Shown in pieces: positions 46,335 to 56,564 of a stretch of 64,000 nt of DNA (position 1 is its first letter; every line of letters starts with the position of its first letter). The notes beneath the pieces were generated by a model. The model did no database searches and had not been told where the DNA came from. It saw nothing but the letters and a program-made list of their open reading frames with translations. Source of the stretch: Tenebrio molitor (lineage: Eukaryota; Arthropoda; Insecta; Coleoptera; Tenebrionidae); the NCBI RefSeq assembly GCF_963966145.1, contig NC_091048.1:3720001-3784000 (forward strand), written 5' to 3'. A program made the translations under genes and the position numbers.

Positions 46335-47910
46335 GTATTTTTCATCGTCCAAAATCTAAACTTTCTCCAACACTGAGAATTTCTCTCATATTTCTCCAAT
46401 CTTGCAGGAACCATTTTTTTTTTACTGTTAACAGTCTCAATTAAGTTGGTTCCCTACTTCAAGGAGAGATTTTGTCCTATTATAATTATAAAAGTCTTCC
46501 ATAACTAATTTTTGACAAATTCAACAGTTATTTATGCAACAAGGGAGGAAAACGTATCATTTCCTCTCGATGGTAAATGGAAGAAATGAAACATTCCAGC
46601 TCATTACATCATTTTTCGCCTAAAGATCAGTTCATAACAATCTATCCACGTGATAAGCATTTGCTAAGCAAGGTTGACAGAGTTATCTTCTAGTACTTTC
46701 TGGTTTATATGGTTGGCATCTATAATCTTTACCTATAGAGACATTCAACTTTTTTGTCTATATTTGACAGCTACTACAATTACACTAGCATGCTTTAGTT
46801 GGCTATTGTTGCGTTTTATATGAAATCACATCCGATTTCGTGTTTACACGATCTCAGTTGACGTTTTTGATATTTGACCACTTGACAGACTTTCTCAAAA
46901 TTAGAACATCAGAGTAAGCACGCTTGCCGTTGCCAAAACAGTTCAAAAATGTTTGTTGGTAACTTTGGAAGTAATTAAGATGCCTCTTATAATGATCAAT
47001 GATGTTATGCATGTTGTGTTTACTTTTTGTTGGGGTGAATTATTATTGATTGTTAGTAAATTCGGCTTGAATGGCTGTCGAAAAGGCCAAAACGGGGCCG
47101 CCGCAATACCGGTTGTTAATAACTTGGTCAATTACGTCCTGACACGGTAAATTTCTCAGGGTTACTCGGTTAGTTTTTCTCCCGTCTGGATTCGGATTTT
47201 TAATTAGTTTGTAGTGCAAGGTGCATATGAGTGAGTAATGCCAAGCTGGCGACAAGCGGACGTGGAACAAGCTGTTTATTCCGATGTTTAATTATTAAAA
47301 ATTCCTTCAATGCCACATGAACAAACCACATACACAACTCTAATTACCTCTTTTACTACATAATCATTAATTGGCACTATATCCAGCCGTATCTTGATGC
47401 TGGTAGTATCATGGTTATGTCGCATGTTGCAAATTGGAAATTTTGAATTCCTCCGGATTATTACCGTCGCCGAGATGGGCTCCATTTGCGCTTTTTACGA
47501 CTGTTATCGTACACGTAAATGAATATAATTAATTGCGTTCTGGGACGGATTACGCATAATAACATAATAATAACTTGCAAACGTCCGGAAGGAAACCCGC
47601 ATTTCACGTCTTATCAGGAGCGAATCAGGGCGATTTGCCCTTATGTACATTTTTATGCGCCAAGAATTTGTGACAGATTCTGTAAAACGCTTTAATTGGT
47701 GATTATGCAGGTAACTGGCTCGGCACATGCTAAGTTTCTGTTGAAGAGTGAGTGCGCAAGTTGACAGGTTTTTTGCAGGAAGGGATCTCGATCCTGCTGT
47801 ACAGTTTTGATGGCATTTTGTCGTCAGATGTTGGAGTTTTGATAAACGAATCTAAAGAATTATTATTATGTTGGGACAGTTAGAGTTGAAATTTATGGAT
47901 TTAAAAAAAC
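46335..47910. other. No supported gene; GC-richer island 47.0-47.8 kb
   Basis: Unique DNA. Frames on both strands overlap at 46943-47728 without recognisable motifs. Confidence 0.35.
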
Positions 47911-48489
47911 AGCCGTTATAAGGAGAGAAGAAAAAAAAAGAACTTTAAAAAGAAATTATATAGTAATGATAAAAATAGAAAAGAAGGTAAAATAGAAATA
48001 CAAAAAAGAAAAATGTCGTTAGGAAAAACAGAATAAAGAGTAACAAAAAATAGGTGGATTAGTAACTGACATAACAAAATACGAGTATATCAAATAAGCA
48101 CTAGAGTGCAGTGAGAAAAAACTGAAATTGAAAATAAAGATAGTGACAAGTCAAAAGAAAAAGAAAAATGCAAAGAAAACGTTTAATACCCTTTCAGGAA
48201 TGAAAAGCAGCAGGAAAATACAAAATAATAATAATAAATAAATACATACATAGAGAGGAAATAAAAATACAAAAGTGGACATGGAAATATAAAAAATAAG
48301 ACAATGACAGAAAACAAAGCGTAGGTAAAATGACAAGGTGAAGAGAACAAAAAGAAAACATTTGCTGGATATACTGGAGAAAACATAAAAGAGTATCAAA
48401 AACTAGAGAATAAGGGAACAATGGTAAAGAGTACAATGATTGGAGGAAGAAAAAGTAATAATAACCTTATTATAAGCAATAGAAAAAAA

Positions 48490-48675
48490 ATGGCATTGAA
48501 GAGTGGATTGTGAACGCACCACTCGTCAGTCTGCAGAGTAAAAACACAAACAACGTAAAAAGTGAGGTTAGATTTAAACCGCTGATCCGTGATCTGTAAT
48601 CCATGGTGTGTTCAAATCGTTCAAATCAACTCTTCAGTGCCTACTTTGAGGATAAATTTAAGTGAACACCCCATA
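48490..48675. mobile_element. CGGGTGTTCATTT hairpin MITE, copy 3 (left end truncated)
   Basis: It starts within the left arm (GAAGAGTGGATTGTGAACGC) and ends with the full right arm AAATTTAAGTGAACACCCC. The right arm carries a small tandem duplication of TTCAAATC. Confidence 0.8.
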
Positions 48676-48713
48676 TTATTAAATAATAAGAATGAGGCGA
48701 AAAGTAGCACATA

Positions 48714-49191
48714 CAGGGTGTCCCAAAAATGACGTACAAACTACTTACTACCTTATCGAGGATGGTTAAATGTACATGAAAAAAATATGGAAAAAATGTT
48801 TCTGACAAAAAAATCATTTATCTTTATTATTATTATTAAAGGTAATACAATGTAAACAAAGATATATTCGTACACCATTACCTTGCAATGTTATCGTAGT
48901 GCATTTAAAATATTTTTTTCGATTTCCAAAGCTTCTAAATTCTCTATTACGCAGGATTAAATATTAGTAGTGACTGATCTTGTACTTTGTAATAATATGT
49001 ACGACTAGAGGTAGCTGTCATGACAATTTCATACATATATTTCAAAATAATTGACGTGTTAAGTGCCACTTTCATAGGCCGCCAAATCAGCAAATAAGTC
49101 CAATAGAATTTTTTTAACATTTTTCTGACGTTTACGGTAATCTCTTCTACACCGTAGTGCACCGTTAGTACGCCATTTTTGGGACACCCTG
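48714..49191. mobile_element. CAGGGTGTCCCAAAAATG element with TA duplication
   Basis: The ends CAGGGTGTCCCAAAAATGAC and, read inward from the right, CAGGGTGTCCCAAAAATGGC are followed by GTAC. TA flanks both sides. A 71-codon minus frame (49162-48947) is not recognisable as a transposase. Confidence 0.85.
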
Positions 49192-49646
49192 TATTTGGCT
49201 ACTAGTTATACAGGAGAAATAAACATTAATGTGTACTAACAATGGAAAACTGCCAAAATTTGGAAGATAAAGTAGCATTGATAATTAATAAATTATGGAA
49301 AGAAGAGAAGTGAAGAAAACAAGCACAGAAAGTAAAAACGCAGTAAAATGCAGTAAAAAAAAAGCTGCCGAGCTTTTTGAATTCTGACAACTTGCTAATT
49401 TTCTTTTGTATTGAAACTAAACCGAATATTTGTTACTAGCTGGTAATGCACAGAATAACTTCTGAAATCTAACAAGAAGGCAAAAGTTGTAGGAATTGAA
49501 AATACAAAAATAAGTTTAAATTTAGAAAATATTTATCGCTGGATTATTGAAAAATTGAGAAATTTTAAAAGAAATATGAACGCTTTTTTCAAGATATTTT
49601 AACAACACGCAACTATGATTCAAAACGAAATGTGATCAAGAAATAG

Positions 49647-49775
49647 TATATTATGCAACAAGATTTATAAACGGAACTTTGGACACGAGTTTTATTAGGC
49701 ACGAGCAGAGCGTAGCGGAGCGAATGTTTAATAAACGAGTGTCTAGAGAAGTTTATAAACGAGTTGCATACTATA
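49647..49775. repeat. Hairpin repeat with GAGCAGAGCGTAGCGGAGCG core
   Basis: TATAAACGGAACTTTGGACA with CGAGTTTTATTAG on the left is mirrored by CTAGAGAAGTTTATAAACGA on the right, around GAGCAGAGCGTAGCGGAGCG. TATGCAAC and GTTGCATA close the outer arms. Confidence 0.6.
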
Positions 49776-50655
49776 CTTTTTCTACGACCAAATGAACAAT
49801 GCAAATATAACAGGTAACTTCTTTATTCAACGCTAATTTAAACATAAAATTCGAACCTGATAAACGTCAATTGACAAGTGACGACTAACTTCATTTTGAG
49901 TGTCACTTGATTTTTGCTATTCAAAAAACCAGAGCGTGATTAAAAACCGTTGCTAACTTCACCTCGTGACTAAAACACACGAAGTCGCAGCTTGTCAAAG
50001 TGTATTATTTAAAAGATCACTTAGCGTCATGGAAACATATGCGATAAATGGCGTTTTAAACATAGGAGTAGAAAAATTTATTTTTGCTAGCAATTTAAAT
50101 GCTTTGACGGTTTTATAAAACATAAGAAAATAAATCCGATTACGAAACGAGATGTAAAAGATGCGTAAAGAATTTAATCGCCCAGGTTGGTAATCACTTA
50201 ACTTTTGATAACATCAACTTAAAGATGTGAAAGAATCCATATTTTTACTTAGAAATTTATTTTTTTCACTACCGATAGTAAATGTCAGTTTCTAAAAAAA
50301 ATATGACAGATAATAAATCATTCCCCAGGTAAATATATTTTTTTAAATTCCTTTGGGAGTTTTCATTATCAATCAAATAAAAATTTAGTATAATCTTCAT
50401 TAAAGTTTTAATCTCAAAATTCTTGCCGCAGCATTCAGATTCTTTGGCAGAAAAGATTTCGACATTCATTTTTTACCACAAACTTGTCTACATACATTTT
50501 CACGGTTGTCAAGGAATTTGTTAAATTTACCAGACTACTTAAAATGTCAATTAAAATGTCAACGAATTAGGTGAAAAAATCATATGTAGACATCGGGCTT
50601 CGCCCTTTACTTCAGCAAAAATCATCCATTTCTTCCTTAGATGTATAACAGGCTA

Positions 50656-50929
50656 TTAGGTGATTCAAAATGATTGTGGATAAGTATGGCAACTATGTAC
50701 GAAAATTTATGTGGCATCTGTGTGGGTGGGGTAGAGTTGACATTTGTATGACATTTCATATGCGTGCACTTGATTTTTTTTAATATCATTGCACGTTGAC
50801 TTGACAATTTCAAAATTCGGCGACTATGAACTGTCAAAGAAATGTCAACTGAATCCTACCTACACAATTGCCACATAAATTTTCGTACACAGTTGCCATA
50901 CTTATCAACAATCATTTTGAATCACCCAA
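50656..50929. mobile_element. GGTGATTCAAAATGATTGT MITE
   Basis: Terminal repeats of about 60 bp contain GGTGATTCAAAATGATTG, GGATAAGTATGGCAAC or GATAAGTATGGCAAC, and TACGAAAATTTATGTGGCA on both sides. No coding capacity. Confidence 0.8.
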
Positions 50930-53900
50930 TATTTTTCATTACACTTGAAAAATTGGTCTTGCAAGTTAATTTTTTGTCGTCTCGCATAACGAATGCATTT
51001 TTAACATACAGGAAAAACCAACGAAAGCGTCAAAAAGGAATAAATAATCATGTTTATTGCAAACACATGTCTGGACTTTAATTAATTTTTTTCAGACAAC
51101 CGATCCCCGATAAATATCCATAATCTATAATTAAAACTTTGTTGTCAATAATTCTCCCAACCAGCACATAATTAATAAAATTTTCCACCTTGTTCGTCGC
51201 TAGTAATGATACCCTCTGGCAAATTACTACAGATATACAGAGATTATCTGCTCACTTTATAACGTACAATTGTTTAAAAACTCGCCTAAAAGAATTGAAA
51301 TTTATTGGTTGCAAGACATAGTACAATACGTTTTCTGCAAATAATAAAAGAAAGACAATGTTGTGAAAAATTATTCAAGGAGCTGATAAATTTGCAAGTA
51401 CATAAATCTATTCTTCAAATTAATTTTTTGTAACGTTGCAGTTTTGTTTCCAAAAATATTTTTACGACGGTGTCGAGTCGCGTGGAGTTTCTTTTATTTG
51501 TTTATTTATTTTTTTTGTTCACATGTTGAATAACAAATCAATTTTTTCGGCAACTGTTGATTGAGCTATTGCCAATTTTTCATACTTTATGGCTAACAGT
51601 AAAATTTCGAAACTGCTGAACATGGTAATTTTATAAATAAATTGGTCCCGATAAAAATCGGTATTTTTAAAAAATCCACCTTAATCTAATTTACGTAAAT
51701 TAAATATGTATGTGTAAAAACTGGTTTGTCGAAGTCTAATTCTCTTAATTATTTAGGTACAACAACAAACATTACCCATTCGATCCGGCGATCGCTTTTA
51801 ATCTTTCCCCAAGGACAACCAAAGTTCCACATTTTTGTTTTTTGCAACATCAAACATCTGAAATAAATCCATCTGGTTATCTAACAAGCAGGACTCACGA
51901 TTTTAATTTTTAACACATTCAGTGGACCATCGTGGCTGTGTTCCGCCCAGAACTTGTTATTAATACTTAATAGTCGTTATTTATCAAAAATACCGTACGC
52001 ACAAATTCCAAAATTTTAATATTCAGCTTGTTAAAAATTTAATAGATGCTATCACTAATGAAAATTAAAATCTATCAACATTCATATTAACACCTGTTTC
52101 ATCTCCGCTGGGTGGGGCATTTCGTCGTATACGAAAGCTGAATGTGCAAGCATCTGAAAGATTACAAGCATCTGTCGGGATTAATTAAAGTTCAACTTAG
52201 AAATATCGATGCGATGTTGTTTACAAATTTTTGAATTATGAAATGAGTAATTTGAGGCTCTGGCGGGCGGAATGTTTCAATTTATTCTCGACTCGTATCA
52301 GATAAAATTGCTTTTAGTGTCACAATTTACCTGCAGGAAAAATGACATTACCAGTCCTGGTCACTTAATTACGTTGAAAGAAATTTCTGATACGTACAAC
52401 TTTCAATTTTGAAAAAACGATAAAACATGACAATCTAGGTTTTTTTAAATTTCTATTATCAAAAGGTCCTGACGTTTTTTCGCAAGTCATTCTACTGACA
52501 ATTCTGCTTTCAACGAAAGACATAGGCGTACGTGCTAGTTTTGGAAAATTAATTAATTAATAATAATATACAGTGTGACTTTGAAGGTTGTGCAAATATT
52601 TTAACCAGTGATAGAACTCCACGATAGCTAACGATTGAGCCAATAATGCCTTATACAAATGTTGATATTTTTGGAGAAAACGTGGCTAAAAGTTTTTCAA
52701 AAAAAAGTGTGGGAGCCACTGAATTTTATGAAAAAAAATCAGTGCAAAAAAAATCATAGTAGATTTTTTTGTTGTGCTTGTTGAGATATTTTGGTATAAT
52801 AAACGCTGAAAATCTGAACGAAAGTAAGATTCAGCTGACCGTAGTCGCGCTGTAATCTCGTTCAAGATAATCACGCCGTCGAACCGCATGAGAAATTGTT
52901 TGATAAACTGGGTGTATAATTTTTGTTTACTTTTTAATTAGGGGGCAATGAAGCAGCAGCGGTAGGGAGTTGAAGTGCGGCAGGGGCGGCGTCCCTACAG
53001 TAAAGAGGCCGCCGTCTTCGATTACCGGCTATGACTGTGCACATATCGTCCATCTTGCACATAAATAATATCTGGCCGAGCTCCATACTTGCGATCTCAG
53101 CTCATCCATCGATTGTTCTTGTATTTGTAATTACCTACACACCATCTTCCACTCGCTTTTTACGAGAAACGTGAACGCTCGCCGCATTCGATTTCGTCTT
53201 CAGCGACGTGACGGTACAGTTCTTCAGGGTACCAGACCAAACACGCGGAGAGATTAGAACCAGGACGGATTGTTTCATTTGTGAATCACGGATTGTCTTA
53301 TCGGGTTATCCGCCGCAAATAATTGTCCACTGACGAATTGTACACAGAAGACGAAAACTTCCATCGGCGAGATCTTGCTGATGGATATGTGACGTCCACG
53401 GACCGGTGGTCCTGCATTTGAATATAATGTAAAGAAAGCGCCGTCTGCTCGAACGAGTTTTTTGAATTCTCTTATAGTACTGAGACAAGCAGATACAATA
53501 TTTAAATCAGATTTTAAACGTGCTACCGACTTGGCTCTTTGGTATGTTTTCAATCAGTCCTTCAAGATTGATTTTTGTCTGCGACAATTATTTTCTTAAG
53601 TTGTTTACAGTCGCTGATACAGAAAACAAACAAGATCTCACAAAAATCTTTAACGACATCACTGTTGACATAAACATCCAATAGGTGATAAAAAAGATCA
53701 AAAATTTAATTGTCAACATTGTCCAACAAAAACCAGATTCTCTTGTGATGAAGATTTTCCTTCAAATTCTTTTTTCCAGCAACTTTTTCTTCTTGAATTT
53801 TCTTTGTAGCATTCAATATTTTACCAACGTAAGTCAATCTAAGCGAAAATTCTTAATTTATAATTTTCGGTTGTAATCTCCTTTGTGCACGAATTATTTC

Positions 53901-54350
53901 TGAAAACTTTCCCCATCTCATGAATGCTTTTATAGTTGTGGAAATAAGCACGAGTCGCAGACGAGTGTCTTATTTCCGAACACGAACAAAAGGTTGAGTG
54001 AAAGGCCATGAAAAATTTACGAAAACTAATTCACATGCACGTGTGAGATTCTACAAGAAAATGGCACCAGAATACCAAGCAGTAACAAAAAAGATATATT
54101 TATTTTAAATGGCAAACCTGTAATGTAATACTACAAAAATATACCAAAAATTTCCATTTTTTAAATTTTTTGAAATGGACAAAATTTTTTGGTAAATTTC
54201 TCTTGTTGCCAAATGCAAGCTCGCTATTGGATGTTCATTCCAAACGCCCAATTTTCATTATTATTTTCACTGTAGTGGTGAAAGACAGAAGGGAATAATA
54301 ATAATGCTAGGAGTCACTCGGTATATTTTCTAAAATGCATTGACGATGTT
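50930..54350. other. No supported gene; GC-richer island 53.0-53.5 kb
   Basis: Long AT-rich stretch. A solo element end related to the 34.4-kb foldback lies at 52571. A 92-codon minus frame at 53553-53275 has no recognised domain. A small palindrome (GGAAATAAGCAC to GTGTCTTATTTCC) is at about 53940-53990. Confidence 0.4.
52571..52640. repeat. Solo end related to the 34426-35172 foldback
   Basis: CAGTGTGACTTTGAAGGTTG followed by TGCAAATATTTTAACCA resembles the right end of the foldback read inward (CAGGGTGATTTTGAAAATTG, TGCAGATATTTTAATCA). TA precedes it. The partner end is not clear. Confidence 0.5.
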
Positions 54351-54653
54351 TTGGCACAATGGGAGGCCATGGAAATTTTGCATTCAATTTGGTATAGCCG
54401 GAACGTTATAGATGTGGATTGGGAACTTGTCGTTAAGTTGGCACTACCAGGAAAAGTAACTAAAGTCCATTCAAAAATCAAAAAACCACCAACGTCGCAT
54501 TTTCCTCGAAAATTACTATCGGCAACCCTGTCTAGTGTAAAATTTGGTGAAACTTTTAATTTTGAGGTTAAATGTTTAATAAGTATCTTGTTTTTCTGGG
54601 CATGTTTAAGTAAAAATAATAAGAATCAAGAAATACATGAAACGTGCTGCTAA
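54351..54653 (+). other. Unidentified 100-codon open frame near the anillin-like gene
   Basis: The frame (first codon TTG, first ATG at residue 7) includes DVDWELVVKLALPGKV and SVKFGETFNFEV. The latter resembles SFSETFSFEV in the anillin-homology region of the gene on the opposite strand 1 kb away. The rest does not align convincingly, so a decayed paralogous fragment is possible but weak. No splice sites were established. Confidence 0.2.
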
Positions 54654-55189
54654 TAAAACAATATGAACGAAATTCAAAGCAATTGAATTTTATTTTGAAT
54701 CAAATAAATGTCATAATTTATAGTCACCAACATAGTATGAAAAAATATCTACCTAGGGCTTTTTAAATGTTACCAACCTAAAGCAACAGGTTGTATTTGA
54801 AATTTATGACAGATTTCTCACTAAAGTACAGTTCATTCATAAATTTTAAGCGACCTTGACTTTGACAATCCACATATAAAACATTTTTACTACTGTTAAA
54901 TTAGGTTATGTTTTTCTAAGTTTGAGGTTATTAATAGCGTCAATGTCTAGTGCACTGTTGTCAGTTTTACTAGTTTGACATTGCGGGAAATTCAGGAACA
55001 TGTTGTGTTCATTTTGATAGGTCCACATGTCAGGGACTTTAGTGACGGAAATCAAACAGTGTGTCCAACATTAAAAAAAAAAATCATGGCCTCTCATTAT
55101 GCCAAAACAACGTGAACGGTGTTTACTTAATCTAAACTCGTCAAAAAACACAGTTTTTGTGGTATTTTGTTAACAACAATTCAGAATAA

Positions 55190-55195
55190 TTTATT
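55190..55195 (-). terminator. Polyadenylation signal AATAAA
   Basis: AATAAA on the minus strand lies about 45 bases downstream of the anillin-like stop codon, a normal place for cleavage and polyadenylation of that transcript. Confidence 0.55.
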
Positions 55196-55238
55196 TACAA
55201 TAAGAATTATTTACAAGACAAATTACAAGATTCTTTGC

Positions 55239-56564
55239 TTATAAAATTTTATGTGGGGCCGCTGGCTTGAAAGTATTTCTGTTCCTGAGCAAATCGAGGA
55301 CCAAATTAAGATCAGCCATCCAGCTCTTCAGGTCGTCACTGTTATCAGCCATAAAAAAGTATTTGGTAACTGCACCGCCGTCCTCATTAATATGCACCAT
55401 TAAAGACCTGGGCCTGTTGCACAATGTTCGTGGAGCTTCGGTGATTTCACTTGACGGACAGTTTATTAAGTCCACCTTTAAGTAACCATCAACGAGGTCC
55501 TCTTCCGAAGGCGAATTATAAATTTTTAAATTGCTCCCATCGAGAACGCACCATTGTCTGTTCCAGACGAAAGTGTCGTTGTGTTTGATGCCCAGAGTGA
55601 GAAACCCGGAGCGTCTCACCCCGATGGTGAAGTTGTCCATTTTGACTGAGAAACAAGCCCAGTCGTTCACATCCGAATCTGGGGTCGAGGCCAATTTCCA
55701 TTTGGTGTTTTGCAAATCTGAGGAACAAATTTCGGTGGACGCGAGAAGTCTGAAGGATGATTTTAGCACGGTGGACTCTTCGATGTCGCGAGTGTTGGGA
55801 TTTTGGTACTGGAGTTTGGAAAAAATACAACTGGAGGAATTCTAAAATTTTGAAAAAAATAAATAAACTGGAGGCGAAAATTTCCCACTTTGTAAGTTAC
55901 CTTGCATTGTAGATATTTACCCAAAGTGGACAATTTGGGTGGTTCTTTCATCCAAATCCCGTACAGTTGCACTAGAATCTTGAAATTTGGAGTCACTTCA
56001 AATGAAAATGTTTCGGAAAAGCTTATGTAGCCATTTGTTGCCCTCGCAATCTTCGAAGTCTTTACGTCGGTACCGTTCGACAACAACAAAGTGTAAAATT
56101 CAGTTTCATTTGACTTTGTGTATTGTCTCGTCGACTGAAACTGGAAATTTTCCACGGAAACAGTACCGATCTGCGTTTTTGTTTCTGAAGTGGAACAATA
56201 CCCTTCGCGAATTTTCTTTGCCAGAAGATCTACAGTGTGGCCTGAAAAAACAAGTCAGTCAAACAAGTCTCACACCAAGGTGAGAGCACTTACCACTCTC
56301 GAGGAGTACTTTTTCCGCGAGGAGTCTCTCGTACCAGAAGCCGTACCGCGAATTGTTGTTGAGGTGTTGCAAAACGTTCGACGCTTCTTTCATTTTTAAA
56401 CATTCAACGTCACGGTGACATTTCACTTGGAGTAACTGGTCCATGACGATTTTCTTCAGCTTAACACGAACAGAAGCCGGTTTGGTACTGGAATGCACAA
56501 TATTTATTTGGCGAAAATGTTGTTGTTCTTGTGATTTTATCATTTGGTGGCCAAAGTTTGCCAT
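55239..56564 (-). CDS. Anillin-like protein (anillin homology plus PH domain), 3 exons
   Basis: Exons are 56564-56294, 56241-55901 and 55841-55239, joined by introns of 52 and 59 bp. The donors are G|GTAAGTG and AAG|GTAACT and the acceptors are TTTCAG and TTTTAG. The spliced frame is 1215 bases, 404 residues, opening with the first in-frame ATG after a stop. Residues 30-100 are helical and basic (SVRVKLKKIVMDQLLQVK, GFWYERLLAEKVLLES), like the Rho-binding start of the anillin-homology region. Residues 118-275 form the C2-like part (FYTLLLSNG, SFSETFSFEV, FKILVQLYGIW). A PH domain spans about 282-390 (RSGFLTL, WNRQWCVLDG, YLKVDLINC, and the final-helix Trp 378 in LKSWMADLNLVL). Family members link RhoA, septins and phosphoinositide membranes at the cleavage furrow or ring canals. 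The actin- and myosin-binding N terminus of true anillin (usually about 1000 residues or more) is absent, as in short anillin-like paralogues. Expression and role are inferred only. Confidence 0.88.

Larger units (their letters stand above)
47915..49370. repeat. Polypurine tract interrupted by two insertions
   Basis: The plus strand at 47915-48488 is overwhelmingly A and G with few pyrimidine interruptions, and the same composition resumes at 49195-49370. A hairpin MITE (48490-48675) and a CAGGGTG element (48714-49191) sit in the middle. Minus-strand frames here (48151-48436) are Phe/Leu/Ser-rich artefacts. Confidence 0.6.

Noticed and set aside
48151..48436. Three overlapping hydrophobic frames on the minus strand
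   Set aside because: All three frames are open together because the complementary strand is polypurine; composition artefact.
55267..55845. Plus-strand frames opposite the anillin-like gene
   Set aside because: Shadows of the well-supported minus-strand exon 3.
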